From Secundilactobacillus yichangensis (lineage in GTDB: Bacteria; Bacillota; Bacilli; Lactobacillales; Lactobacillaceae): DNA of 64,000 bases. Within the stretch, counting starts at the first letter, position 1. The number at the start of each line of letters is the position of its first letter. Below the pieces are notes generated by a model, which saw only the letters and a list, made by a program, of their open reading frames with translations, was not told the DNA's origin and did not search any database. The position numbers and the translations under genes are program-made. The stretch covers positions 248,001-312,000 of the forward strand of contig NZ_BOLK01000001.1 of NCBI RefSeq assembly GCF_016861565.1, given 5' to 3'. Positions 26,124 through 34,804 of the stretch are shown here, in pieces.

Positions 26124-27500
26124 CTATGACACCTCCCGCACAACGTGTTTCGTAAATTTTGCCATGAATTGTTTAGTCACGTAATCCGTGGTGGCAGTTC
26201 CCTGCTGCACAACCGGATCTGCTAACAAGGCTGCTAAAAAGCTTTGGTTAGTAGCAATCCCGTCCAATTCAAATTCGTCTAGTGCCTCAATGAGCTTTTT
26301 CAGTGCCTCTTGATACGTGTCGGCGTGGGCAATGATTTTCACAATCATCGAATCATAGAACGGTGAAATCATATCCCCAGCTTGAATCCCACTGTCAACA
26401 CGAATACCAGGTCCACCAGGTAATTTCAGTTGCTTAACTACCCCAGCTTGCGGCATGAAGTTCAAGGCGGGGTCTTCTGCGTTGACCCGCGCTTCAACCG
26501 CAAAGCCCTTAGGCGTTAAATCTGACTGTTTAAATGACAAAGCCTCCCCCGCGGCAACTCTGACTTGTTCCTTAACTAAGTCGATACCGCTCACAGCTTC
26601 CGTGATTGGGTGTTCTACCTGAATTCTGGTATTCATTTCCATAAAGTAAAAGTGGTGTTCATTATCCATCAAAAATTCAATGGTCCCCGTGTTTAAGTAC
26701 TTGATGGTTTTAGTCGCGCGAATTGCAATGGCTTGTAGCTCTTGTCGCTCCTGTTCCGTCATTACCGGACACGGACTCAGTTCCAGCACCTTTTGCTGCC
26801 GGCGCTGCAGTGAACAGTCCCGTTCAGGAAATGCTGTCACGTGTCCAAATTGATCTGCAAAGACCTGTACTTCAATATGTTTGGCTGGTGCAACGATCTT
26901 CTCCAGATACATCCGCTGGTCACCAAAGGAAAGCTGTGCTTCCTTAGTTGCTGACTGGTAGGCTGCTCGCATTTCGCCCTCGTTTTGAACCCGGCGAATT
27001 CCCTTGCCGCCACCACCGGAGGCGGCTTTTAGCATGACGGGATAACCGACCTCACTAGCAACCTTAACGGCGTCAGCTTCATCCTTCAAAAAGCCTGTGC
27101 TGCCCGGAATCACCGGAACGTTACCAGCTTGCATTTGACTTCTGGCATTGGCTTTATTGCCCATCAAAGAAATCGTTTCTGGTTTAGGACCGATAAACGT
27201 AATATGACAGGTCTCACACAGCTCGGCAAATTCCTCATTTTCAGACAAAAAACCATATCCCGGATGAATTGCTTCAGCCCCCGTGAGAACAGCAGCACTC
27301 ACAATATTTTGCATATTCAAGTAAGAATCAGCGGGTTGCGGGCCACCAACGCAGACCGCTTCATCCGCCAACTTAACGTACTGAGCATCCGCGTCCGCGG
27401 TTGAATAAACCGCTACTGACTGAACGTTTAATTCTCGCAGAGCGCGAATAATCCGCACCGCGATTTCGCCGCGATTGGCGATTAAGACCTTACTAAACAT
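26124..27500 (-). CDS. accC: Acetyl-CoA carboxylase biotin carboxylase subunit
   Basis: ATP-dependent carboxylation of the biotin on AccB. It shows FSKVLIANRGEIAVRIIRA, IHPGYGFLSEN, the ATP-grasp glycine loop KAASGGGGKGIRRV, RDCSLQRRQQK, FYFMEMNTRIQVEHP and the C-terminal carboxylase domain. The start used is the ATG at 27500 (458 aa), with GGTG six bases upstream; GTG three codons earlier overlaps that site. It follows fabZ directly. Confidence 0.96.
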   Translation of the reverse strand: MFSKVLIANRGEIAVRIIRALRELNVQSVAVYSTADADAQYVKLADEAVCVGGPQPADSYLNMQNIVSAAVLTGAEAIHPGYGFLSENEEFAELCETCHITFIGPKPETISLMGNKANARSQMQAGNVPVIPGSTGFLKDEADAVKVASEVGYPVMLKAASGGGGKGIRRVQNEGEMRAAYQSATKEAQLSFGDQRMYLEKIVAPAKHIEVQVFADQFGHVTAFPERDCSLQRRQQKVLELSPCPVMTEQERQELQAIAIRATKTIKYLNTGTIEFLMDNEHHFYFMEMNTRIQVEHPITEAVSGIDLVKEQVRVAAGEALSFKQSDLTPKGFAVEARVNAEDPALNFMPQAGVVKQLKLPGGPGIRVDSGIQAGDMISPFYDSMIVKIIAHADTYQEALKKLIEALDEFELDGIATNQSFLAALLADPVVQQGTATTDYVTKQFMAKFTKHVVREVS

Positions 27501-27509
27501 ATTATTCAC

Positions 27510-27956
27510 CTACCCAATCATAAAGGTGAGATCTCCTGAGCAAACTTTTTTACCGTCCACGTAAGCCTCACCGTGTCCTAATCCGGCGTGCCCACGGATT
27601 TTTTCCAAGGTCACTTCCAAAGTTAAAGTATCTCCTGGTTTAACCATTTGACGGAACTTCACCTTGTTCATGCCGCCAAAATAAGCGGTTTTCCCCTTGA
27701 ATTCTGGAACGGTCAGCAGTGCGATTGCACCAGCTTGTGCCATTGCTTCAACGATTAAGACACCGGGCATAACCGGGTTGCCGGGAAAGTGACCTTGGAA
27801 GAAGGCTTCGTTAACCGAAACGTTCTTTCTGGCAATCACCTTTTCGCCTGGCACATAATCAAGCACTCGGTCAACCAATAACATTGGGTATCTGTGCGGT
27901 AAAATTTTCTGGATCTCAACAACGTCTAATTCGTGTTTTTCTGCTTCTTCTGACAA
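27510..27956 (-). CDS. fabZ: 3-hydroxyacyl-ACP dehydratase FabZ (canonical copy)
   Basis: Dehydrates 3-hydroxyacyl-ACP to trans-2-enoyl-ACP. The hot-dog fold motifs are intact: [11 protein letters not shown] and the catalytic [20 protein letters not shown] with both His and Glu. 148 aa. It lies between accB and accC as in other lactobacilli. A second FabZ-like gene at the head of the operon (34113-34565) lacks the catalytic His, so this copy should supply the activity. Confidence 0.96.
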   Translation of the reverse strand: MSEEAEKHELDVVEIQKILPHRYPMLLVDRVLDYVPGEKVIARKNVSVNEAFFQGHFPGNPVMPGVLIVEAMAQAGAIALLTVPEFKGKTAYFGGMNKVKFRQMVKPGDTLTLEVTLEKIRGHAGLGHGEAYVDGKKVCSGDLTFMIG

Positions 27957-27967
27957 ATTTTGTCACC

Positions 27968-28438
27968 TCATTTAGTCACTTCAAACAATGGCTGATCGTA
28001 TTCAACCACTTCTTCATTTTCAACCAGGATTTTCGAGATGGTGCCATCCACCTTACTCTTGATTTCAGTCATCATTTTCATTGCTTCAATCACGCAGACC
28101 ACTTCACCGGCGCTCACGTGGTCGCCAACCTTTTTGTAGGCAGGCTTATCAGGTGATGGCTGAAGGTAAATCACACCAACCAGCGGTGCTTTGATGGTCG
28201 TTGCTTCTGCCTTCGCTGGTTCAGTCGGCTGGTTTTCGGTTGGTTCGGCCGGCTGGGCCTCCCTGGAAGGCTTCTCATTCTTAGCAGGTGCGGGCGTTTG
28301 ACTTACCGTTTCCGCAGTTTGATGACTATTCTCGTTTTTATTCAAATACAGGTGGATGTCTTGATAATCAAGGTTGATTTCCCGAATATCACTGTCATTG
28401 ATTTGACGAATAATTGCCTGGATTTCTTCAAGTGTCAT
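27968..28438 (-). CDS. accB: Biotin carboxyl carrier protein of acetyl-CoA carboxylase
   Basis: Carries biotin between AccC and the carboxyltransferase. An N-terminal helical segment ([15 protein letters not shown]) is followed by a Pro/Ala/Glu linker (about 50-80) and the biotinyl domain, with the biotinylated Lys in [10 protein letters not shown]. The start is the ATG at 28438 (156 aa), overlapping the fabF stop as TAATG; the longer reading begins within fabF. Biotin is presumably attached by BirA at 34805. Confidence 0.95.
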   Translation of the reverse strand: MTLEEIQAIIRQINDSDIREINLDYQDIHLYLNKNENSHQTAETVSQTPAPAKNEKPSREAQPAEPTENQPTEPAKAEATTIKAPLVGVIYLQPSPDKPAYKKVGDHVSAGEVVCVIEAMKMMTEIKSKVDGTISKILVENEEVVEYDQPLFEVTK

Positions 28439-29670
28439 TATTCCGCCCACTTTCTAAATGCCAAAACGGCGTTATGTCCCCCAAAACCAAATGAATTACT
28501 GATTGCATAGTCAGTTTGGCGGTCACAATTATCAGCGTTCACCAAGTTGACCTGACATTCAGGATCTTGGTTCATCAGGCCGACATTTTCCGGCAACTTA
28601 CCCGATTGCAGTGCGCCTATTGTAGCTACTGCTTCAATGGCGCCAGCAGCTCCCAGAAGGTGACCCGTCATGGACTTGGTGCTGGACACCAGCACATCGC
28701 TATCCCGACCAAAGACGGTATTAATGGCCTTGGATTCAGCGCTATCATTGCCCATCGTAGCGGTACCGTGGGCGTTAATATAACCAACTTCAGCGGGTTT
28801 AACCCCCGCTTCGTCAATCGCCAGCTGCATTGCCCGCGCGGCCTGGGTACCTTCGGGATCCGGTGAAGTCATGTGATAGGCGTCAGCGGTGGCGCCGTAG
28901 CCGACAATTTCGCCTAAAATTTTAGCACCGCGTTTTTGAGCGTGTTCTAATGATTCCAATACCAAGGTGCCGGCGCCTTCGCCCATGACGAAACCCAGCC
29001 GATTTGCATCGAACGGCAGCGATGCTTTTGTGGGGTCGGTTGCCTTAGATAACGTTGATAAGGCCGCAAATCCGGCAATTCCAATTTCGTTAACCGAAGC
29101 TTCAGAGCCACCGGTGAGCATCACTTGCGCCCGGCCTTCTTTGATTTGCCGGAAGGCTTCGCCAATGGCGTTAGTTCCGGAGGCACAGGCCGTAACAATG
29201 GTCGTACAAATGTTTTTAGCGTGGTAGCGAATGGCCATGTTACCGGAGGCCATATTGGAAATTGCGGTTGGAACAAACATTGGTGAAACTCTCTGCGGCC
29301 CTTTGTCATGCATCTTGATGACTTGCTCTTGAATGGTGGTCAAGCCGCCGATCCCTGAACCGTAAATCACACCCATGCTTTCGGGGTCAGTGTTTGTTTC
29401 GTCGATACCAGCCTGTTCAACGGCTTCTGAGGCCGCGTACATGGCGTATTGACTAAAGGCATCCATCCGACGCAGATCCTTTTTACCCAAGCGCTTTAAC
29501 GGGTCAAAATTCTGTAATTCACCAGCTAAAGTAATCCCGGTATCACTAGCATCAAAATGTGTAATCCGTTGAAAGCCAACCTTTGAAGCCTGTAAACCAG
29601 CTTCAAACTCCGGCACACTATTGCCGATTGGTGTCAACGCGCCCATTCCTGTAATTACCACTCTCGTCAT
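28438..29670 (-). CDS. fabF: 3-oxoacyl-ACP synthase II
   Basis: Elongating condensing enzyme. The thiolase-fold Cys-His-His triad is visible: [11 protein letters not shown] (Cys about 164), [11 protein letters not shown] and [16 protein letters not shown]-terminal [10 protein letters not shown] is present. At 410 aa it is standard. It is coupled to accB and lies 11 bases after fabG. Confidence 0.96.
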   Translation of the reverse strand: MTRVVITGMGALTPIGNSVPEFEAGLQASKVGFQRITHFDASDTGITLAGELQNFDPLKRLGKKDLRRMDAFSQYAMYAASEAVEQAGIDETNTDPESMGVIYGSGIGGLTTIQEQVIKMHDKGPQRVSPMFVPTAISNMASGNMAIRYHAKNICTTIVTACASGTNAIGEAFRQIKEGRAQVMLTGGSEASVNEIGIAGFAALSTLSKATDPTKASLPFDANRLGFVMGEGAGTLVLESLEHAQKRGAKILGEIVGYGATADAYHMTSPDPEGTQAARAMQLAIDEAGVKPAEVGYINAHGTATMGNDSAESKAINTVFGRDSDVLVSSTKSMTGHLLGAAGAIEAVATIGALQSGKLPENVGLMNQDPECQVNLVNADNCDRQTDYAISNSFGFGGHNAVLAFRKWAE

Positions 29671-29681
29671 ACTCTCGCTCC

Positions 29682-30416
29682 TTATTGCATCGTTAGGCCG
29701 CCATCAACGGTGATGGTCTGACCCGTGATATAGTCATTTTCAGCTAAAAAGATTGCGACTTGAGCCACTTCATCAGTTGAGCCCAGACGTTTTAGCGGAA
29801 TTTGCTGTAAAATTTCTGCTTTCACTTTATCGGCTAGCTGTGCTGTCATTGCGGTATCAATCATGCCAGGTGCAATTGCATTGCATCGCAGGCCGCGTAG
29901 TGCGGCTTCTTTAGCTACAGATTTAGTCAGGCCAATGATGCCAGCTTTGCTAGCGGCGTAGTTGGCTTGGCCGATATTGCCCGTTAAACCGATTACGCTG
30001 GCCATGTTGATAAACGCACCCTTGCGTGCCTTATACATTGGTCGCAGGCAAGCTTTGATCACGTTAAAAGTACCCGTTAAGTTTGTGTTGATGACCTGAC
30101 TGAAATCAGTCTCACTCATCCGGTTAAGCAGCTTGTCATTGACGATGCCCGCATTATTAACCACGATATCTAAGTGGTCCGTTTTTTCGTAAATGCTATC
30201 GATCATTTTTTGAACGGCATCCGGATCAGTGATATCAGCTGAAAGATCCCAGCAGGTAACGTTTTCTCCTTGAATGGCTTCGATCACTTCTCGTGAAGCA
30301 GCGTGCCGACCGTTAATCACAATATTGGCCCCCTGCTTAGCAAAGGCCTGTGCGATAGCCAGCCCGATGCCCTGGGTACTGCCAGTCACCAAAACCGTTT
30401 TATCAGTTAAATCCAA
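29682..30416 (-). CDS. fabG: 3-oxoacyl-ACP reductase
   Basis: NADPH-dependent reduction of 3-oxoacyl-ACP. SDR features: TGSTQGIGLAIA for cofactor binding, NNAG, catalytic Ser in NMASVIG and YAASKAG with Tyr and Lys, and IAPGMIDT. 244 aa. It follows fabD by two bases. Confidence 0.96.
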   Translation of the reverse strand: MDLTDKTVLVTGSTQGIGLAIAQAFAKQGANIVINGRHAASREVIEAIQGENVTCWDLSADITDPDAVQKMIDSIYEKTDHLDIVVNNAGIVNDKLLNRMSETDFSQVINTNLTGTFNVIKACLRPMYKARKGAFINMASVIGLTGNIGQANYAASKAGIIGLTKSVAKEAALRGLRCNAIAPGMIDTAMTAQLADKVKAEILQQIPLKRLGSTDEVAQVAIFLAENDYITGQTITVDGGLTMQ

Positions 30417-30418
30417 AC

Positions 30419-31363
30419 TTATTCACCCCTTAAAGCTGTCAGCGTTTCAGTGAGCGTCTTGATATCATCAATATGATAATAGTCAATCCCCTTAACTGTT
30501 TTTCTTGCAAAGCTCATCAAAGTTTTACCAGGTCCTAACTCAATAACCGTATCGACTTGACCATTCAATTGTTGAATTGCATCCGTGAATCTAGTGGTGG
30601 ACACCAGTTGCTCTGTTAACGTCTGGGTTAGTTCACCGGTCTTAAACGGTTCTCCAGTTGTCGTACTGATCACGGGAAAGGTACCTTCCGTCCAGTCAAT
30701 CTTCGCTAATGCATCGTGTAACTTTGCTTGTGCGGGCTGCATCAGAGGGGTATGGAAAGCACCGCTAACTTTAAGTGGCACTAGTCGTTTAACCCCCTTG
30801 GTCTCAAGGTAAGCAACCGCAGCGTCTACCGCAGCAACTTCACCGCCAATAACGACTTGCTTGGGTGTATTGATATTTGCAATCGTAACTAAGCCAGTTT
30901 TTTTAACTGAGTCACATGCTTCTTGAATCAAGTCGATAGAAGCGTTCATGACAGCAACCATTTTGCTTGGCTGAGTTTCACTTGCCTGCTGCATCAGTTC
31001 ACCACGCAGTCGAACCAGTTTCAATGCTTGTTCGGTGCTCATAAAGCCGCTGGTCGCAAGGGCACTGTACTCACCTAAACTAAGGCCAATACCCGCAGTT
31101 ACGGTTGGCAATTCATTTTTAACTACCTGATATAGTGCACAGCTCATAGCAACGATGGCTGGCTGCGTATACCGCGTTTCCGATAACTGATCCGTTGCGG
31201 CAGGGTCAAAGTATAGTTTGGGTAAATCAATATCCAGAATCTGACTAGCATGGTCAATGGTGGCCTTGTAAGTCGCATTTTGCTGATAAAGCTCTTCACC
31301 CATACCCGTTTTTTGAGCACCTTGACCGCTAAATAATAATCCGACTTTCAGTTTAGTCACCAC
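30419..31363 (-). CDS. fabD: Malonyl-CoA:ACP transacylase
   Basis: Loads malonyl onto ACP. It has FSGQGAQKTGMG at the N terminus, the nucleophile elbow GLSLGEYSAL (Ser), the Arg in RLRGELMQQA and the catalytic His in VSGAFHTPLM. 314 aa. The start is one of two tandem GTG codons overlapping the fabK end; no clear ribosome site decides between them, so coupling to fabK translation is likely. Confidence 0.95.
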   Translation of the reverse strand: MVTKLKVGLLFSGQGAQKTGMGEELYQQNATYKATIDHASQILDIDLPKLYFDPAATDQLSETRYTQPAIVAMSCALYQVVKNELPTVTAGIGLSLGEYSALATSGFMSTEQALKLVRLRGELMQQASETQPSKMVAVMNASIDLIQEACDSVKKTGLVTIANINTPKQVVIGGEVAAVDAAVAYLETKGVKRLVPLKVSGAFHTPLMQPAQAKLHDALAKIDWTEGTFPVISTTTGEPFKTGELTQTLTEQLVSTTRFTDAIQQLNGQVDTVIELGPGKTLMSFARKTVKGIDYYHIDDIKTLTETLTALRGE

Positions 31364-32303
31364 CCATCAAATCAGTTGCTTGATGATAAACATCAGCTAA
31401 AATCTCGGCGGCAGGTTGCGATTGCTTAACCAAACCAGCTACCTGGCCAGCCATATAAGCGCCGCTTTCACGATCTCCGGTTAAGACAGCGGTTTTCAGG
31501 CTGCCGTTGCCAATCTCTTCGACTTCACTAAAGTCTGGATTGCTTTTAGCAGCTTCCTTTTTTTCAAGTCTCATAAATCTCTTGGCCATGGGATTCTTCA
31601 AAACTCGGGCCGGATGACCGGCATATTCACCGGTGATCACAGTATCGATATCCTTGGCTTTGAGCACCGCTTTTTTATAGTCGGGATGAACCTTTGATTC
31701 GGAAGCTACCAGGAACCTGGTGCCCATTTGAACACCCACAGCGCCAAGCATGAAGGCTGCTGCTAATCCACGGCCATCGGCAATCCCTCCGGCAGCGATT
31801 ACCGGAATGTTAATGGCATCAACTACTTGGGGAACTAAAGCCATGGTTGTCAGCTTGCCGATGTGGCCGCCGGATTCCATACCCTCAGCAACTACGGCAT
31901 CTGCACCAACCCGCGTCATCCGCTTTGCTTGTGCAACGGAGGCCACAACGGGAATCACTTTAATATCCGCGGCTTTAAATTCTGGCAGGTATTTAGATGG
32001 ATCCCCAGCACCGGTGGTGACCACGGTAATACTATCATGGGCTTCTAAGATTACCTTTACGACGTCTTCAACGTGTGGAGATAACAGCATCACGTTCACA
32101 CCAAACGGCCGATCAGTCAGTGATTTAGCGCGCTGAATTTCCTGCGCCACAATTTCACCGGATGCATGACCGGCACCAATTATACCTAATCCGCCAGCGT
32201 TTGATACTGCGGCCGCTAAACGGCCATCTGCGACCCATGCCATACCGCCTTGAAAAATCGGATATTTTAATCCTAATGACTGCATAAATGGATCTAATTG
32301 CAT
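31353..32303 (-). CDS. fabK: Enoyl-ACP reductase II (FMN-dependent)
   Basis: Final reduction step of each elongation cycle, by the flavin enzyme FabK rather than FabI. It belongs to the nitronate monooxygenase-like TIM barrels: LGLKYPIFQGGMAWV, GGLGIIGAGHAS, VVAEGMESGGHIG, VIAAGGIADGRGLAAA and GVQMGTRF. 316 aa. No fabI is present in this cluster, unlike some lactobacilli. AAGGAG precedes the ATG. Confidence 0.93.
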   Translation of the reverse strand: MQLDPFMQSLGLKYPIFQGGMAWVADGRLAAAVSNAGGLGIIGAGHASGEIVAQEIQRAKSLTDRPFGVNVMLLSPHVEDVVKVILEAHDSITVVTTGAGDPSKYLPEFKAADIKVIPVVASVAQAKRMTRVGADAVVAEGMESGGHIGKLTTMALVPQVVDAINIPVIAAGGIADGRGLAAAFMLGAVGVQMGTRFLVASESKVHPDYKKAVLKAKDIDTVITGEYAGHPARVLKNPMAKRFMRLEKKEAAKSNPDFSEVEEIGNGSLKTAVLTGDRESGAYMAGQVAGLVKQSQPAAEILADVYHQATDLMGGD

Positions 32304-32313
32304 AAGGCTATCT

Positions 32314-32565
32314 CTACTCCTTATCCTTGGCTGCTAGTTGCTTTTCAACGAAGGTAACTAAATCAGAAACCGTTTCAATGCCCTCTTCAGTTTCAATCTT
32401 AATATCAAATTCGTCTTCAATTTCGTTGATCACTTCAAAAATATCCAAACTATCAGCGTCTAGATCTTGTTTGATGTTGGTGGTCATCGTCACCTTGTCT
32501 GCATCTTCACCAGTTTGGTCCACGATAATTGCCTGTACTTTTGAGAAAATTTCGTCGTTAGTCAT
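32314..32565 (-). CDS. acpP: Acyl carrier protein
   Basis: Carries the growing acyl chain on phosphopantetheine. Acidic helical protein of 83 aa with the modification site [11 protein letters not shown] (Ser). The start is the ATG at 32565, preceded by AAGGAG at nine bases; an upstream in-frame Met lacks a site. The Ile after Asp replaces the more usual Val/Thr of the DSL motif neighbourhood, within normal variation. Confidence 0.95.
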   Translation of the reverse strand: MTNDEIFSKVQAIIVDQTGEDADKVTMTTNIKQDLDADSLDIFEVINEIEDEFDIKIETEEGIETVSDLVTFVEKQLAAKDKE

Positions 32566-32594
32566 AATATTGAGCTCCTTAGTTATCATTTAAT

Positions 32595-33572
32595 TTAGTA
32601 TTTAATAATTTGTGTGCCGACGGTTAAACCGCCGCCGAAACCGCTCAACGCGATCGTTTGACCCCGTTGAAGGGTTCCGTCCTGGATGACTTCATCCAGT
32701 AAGATTGGAATGCTGGCTGCTGAAGTATTACCAAAGCGAGCAACATTCGATAAAAATTTATCGCTTGGCTGATCCAGCCGTTTTGCAATTTGATCAATAA
32801 TTCGCTGGTTGGCCTGGTGCAAAATAAAATAGTCAACGTCCTGAACTAATAGACCAGCTTTTTGAACCGCCCGTTCAATTGATTCAGGGACTTGGTGGGT
32901 GGCAAACTTATAAACCGCCCGGCCGTCCATTTCAAAGTAACGTCGATGGGCATCAGTCGCATCCGTTGTAAAGACGGAATCAACGGGCTGATAACCCGCT
33001 GTCAGCCGATCACCAAGGTCACCAAGAGTTTGAAGGTCAGTTGCTAAAAAAGCTGAACCACTTTCTGCACGATTCGCGAGCAGCACCCCCGCTGCCCCAT
33101 CGCCGAATAAAACCGCGGTCGATCGTTCGTGCCAGTCAATCAGCTTGGATAACACTTCACCACCGATCAGCATGCCGCGATTACCGGCAACCTGCAGCAA
33201 ACCCTCTGCAACTTTCAAGCCGTAGATAAAGCCTGAACAAGCGGCGTTTAAATCAAAGGCAAACGCTTTTGCGGCACCTATCCTGCCTTGAACGATGGCT
33301 GCTGTCGCCGGTGTCTGATAGTCCGGTGACATGGTTGCCACAACAATAAAATCTAAGTCCGATGCTTGCCAGCCCGCCTGATTCAGTAATTTTTGTGCAA
33401 CTGAAGTACATAAATCACTGGTGGTTTGTCCAGTTGACACGTGACGCTGCTTGATACCAGTTCGTGTTGAGATCCATTCGTCTGAAGTTTCCATATAGGC
33501 ATTCAGCTCATCATTTAAAACGACCCGTTCCGGCACAGTGTTAGCGCTTTGGACAATTTGAATACCTGTCAT
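32595..33572 (-). CDS. fabH: 3-oxoacyl-ACP synthase III
   Basis: Starts each fatty acid by condensing acetyl-CoA with malonyl-ACP. The triad is visible: Cys in DLNAACSGFIYG, His in ILHQANQRI, Asn in GNTSAASIP. The start is the ATG at 33572 (325 aa), with GAGGGG seven bases upstream; the GTG five codons earlier overlaps that site. It lies 11 bases after fabT. Confidence 0.96.
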   Translation of the reverse strand: MTGIQIVQSANTVPERVVLNDELNAYMETSDEWISTRTGIKQRHVSTGQTTSDLCTSVAQKLLNQAGWQASDLDFIVVATMSPDYQTPATAAIVQGRIGAAKAFAFDLNAACSGFIYGLKVAEGLLQVAGNRGMLIGGEVLSKLIDWHERSTAVLFGDGAAGVLLANRAESGSAFLATDLQTLGDLGDRLTAGYQPVDSVFTTDATDAHRRYFEMDGRAVYKFATHQVPESIERAVQKAGLLVQDVDYFILHQANQRIIDQIAKRLDQPSDKFLSNVARFGNTSAASIPILLDEVIQDGTLQRGQTIALSGFGGGLTVGTQIIKY

Positions 33573-33583
33573 TAAGTAACCCC

Positions 33584-34042
33584 TCACTTATTTGGAGTTG
33601 GCGAAGCGAATTCAAGAAACGCTTCCAGATTTAACAGCGCTTTTTCAATAATTTGAAGTTGTTCATCATCCATATCCTTAGCGAAGCTTTCAACCATTTT
33701 ACGGTGAAAAGATTCATGTGCCCGGTAGATCAAACGGCCGCGGCGAGTCAATCCCAAACGGACAAACCGCCGATCGTCATCACTTCTGATTCGTTGGACA
33801 TAATCTTTTCTGACCAAATGATTCACCATGGTTGTTAAGGTTCCAGGAGTAATGCGCAGCTCTCGAGCAACCTCTGAAGTCGTTTTGTGCTCATACATTG
33901 AAATGGCATCTACAGCGTGCACTTCTTTGATGGAAATATCTTTGAACTGGCTCTTTCTTAGTGCTAGTTCTTCCACCCGGACAATGTCGCCATAGACCGT
34001 TGTTAATAATTGATTGATTCGCTTAGCCTTAGAAAAATCCAT
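33584..34042 (-). CDS. fabT: MarR-family fatty acid biosynthesis regulator FabT
   Basis: Represses fab genes, with long-chain acyl-ACP as corepressor in streptococci and lactococci. MarR winged-helix features: EVHAVDAISMYE, TSEVARELRITPGTLTTMVNHLVRKDYV, RSDDDRRFVRLGLTRRG. The start is the ATG at 34042 (152 aa), with GGTGG eight bases upstream. Its own upstream region has a FabT-box-like palindrome (34057-34072), pointing to autoregulation. It lies between the FabZ-like gene and fabH, its usual place. Confidence 0.93.
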   Translation of the reverse strand: MDFSKAKRINQLLTTVYGDIVRVEELALRKSQFKDISIKEVHAVDAISMYEHKTTSEVARELRITPGTLTTMVNHLVRKDYVQRIRSDDDRRFVRLGLTRRGRLIYRAHESFHRKMVESFAKDMDDEQLQIIEKALLNLEAFLEFASPTPNK

Positions 34043-34056
34043 GTGTTTCACCACCC

Positions 34057-34072
34057 ATTTTGATTCTCAAAT
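34057..34072 (-). promoter_or_regulatory. FabT-box-like operator upstream of fabT
   Basis: ATTTTGATTCTCAAAT contains TTTGA and TCAAA arms separated by three bases, as in the published lactococcal FabT motif (TTTGATTATCAAA core). It lies 15 bases before the fabT start, in the 70-base gap after the FabZ-like gene. Confidence 0.6.
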
Positions 34073-34112
34073 AGTTTCAACCTCAAAATAATAGCAGTGA
34101 GAATCACAGCAG

Positions 34113-34565
34113 TCAACGCACGGTCTCTTCCGGCTCAACGATAAACATTAGTTCAGCCGTCAAAATAACTTCTTCGTCGACTACTGCCTCGCATGATACA
34201 ACGCCCATGTTGTCGCGCTGCTTTTTCATTTTGACTTTCAGCTCTAGCTGATCAGATGCATGAACATCTTTCAGAAATTCCGCTTTAGAAATACCGCCGA
34301 GATAAGCTGTTTTATGCTCAAAGGCCGGTGATTTCAAAATCAGAATCGAAGCTGCCTGTGCAAGTGATTCAACAATCAAAGCTGGTGGCATGACATACTC
34401 GCCAGGACGAAAACCGTTCACAAAGCTTTCATCGGCAGTGACATTCTTGATAGCCGTGATTGATTCACCAGCAACAAGTTCTTTCACGCCATCCATGTAA
34501 AAAATCGGAAACCGGTTAGGAATCAGCTTTTGAATCTCTTGAGAAGTTAATTGCATACGTCGCAA
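34113..34565 (-). CDS. FabZ-like hot-dog protein lacking the catalytic His
   Basis: First gene of the fab operon and a paralogue of FabZ (150 aa). It opens like FabZ (TSQEIQKLIPNRFPIFYMDGV), but the His of HRYP is Asn, and where FabZ has [11 protein letters not shown] it reads NGFRPGEYVMPP: the catalytic His is Phe, while the Glu in LIVESLAQAA remains. Lactobacilli commonly carry such a first-position copy. It may be a non-dehydrating partner, an isomerase-like or a regulatory subunit; function is inference. The start is probably TTG 34565, four bases after GGAGG; ATG 34556 is the alternative. Confidence 0.8.
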   Translation of the reverse strand: MRRMQLTSQEIQKLIPNRFPIFYMDGVKELVAGESITAIKNVTADESFVNGFRPGEYVMPPALIVESLAQAASILILKSPAFEHKTAYLGGISKAEFLKDVHASDQLELKVKMKKQRDNMGVVSCEAVVDEEVILTAELMFIVEPEETVR

Positions 34566-34591
34566 AGCACCTCCTTCAAAACTATTTCAAA

Positions 34592-34608
34592 CATCAAAGT
34601 ATTTGATG
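34592..34608 (-). promoter_or_regulatory. Perfect palindrome at the fab operon start point
   Basis: CATCAAAGTATTTGATG has 7-base arms with a 3-base centre. It spans the expected transcription start of the promoter at 34614-34643. The arms read TCAAA-N3-TTTGA, the reverse order of the FabT box, so binding by FabT is possible but not certain. Confidence 0.55.
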
Positions 34609-34613
34609 GTCGT

Positions 34614-34643
34614 ATCATATTCTAAAATTGGAGCCGCTGTCAA
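34614..34643 (-). promoter_or_regulatory. Promoter of the fab/acc operon
   Basis: Minus-strand TTGACA (34638-34643), 18 bases, TATGAT (34614-34619), about 50 bases ahead of the FabZ-like gene. Confidence 0.7.
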
Positions 34644-34728
34644 GTAATTTTAAGGCATAACCCACCGATAAACCACTTCTCTACTGATATAAGATCAATT
34701 ATTTAAGAATTTTTAAACCTATTAATAT

Positions 34729-34741
34729 TTTGAATATCAAA
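34729..34741 (+). promoter_or_regulatory. FabT-box-like operator upstream of birA
   Basis: TTTGA-ATA-TCAAA is an exact match to the TTTGA-N3-TCAAA form. It lies about 36 bases upstream of the birA -10 and about 86 bases from the fab operon -35, in the divergent region between the two transcripts. Confidence 0.55.
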
Positions 34742-34773
34742 CTACCGTGTTATATTATGGCGTCGATTGGGTA

Positions 34774-34782
34774 TGCTATAAT
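34774..34782 (+). promoter_or_regulatory. Extended -10 promoter of birA
   Basis: TGC followed by TATAAT: a TGn-extended, perfect -10 (TATAAT 34777-34782), 22 bases before the birA ATG. No strong -35 is needed or seen. Confidence 0.65.
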
Positions 34783-34804
34783 AATCACATTGCGGAGGTA
34801 TATC

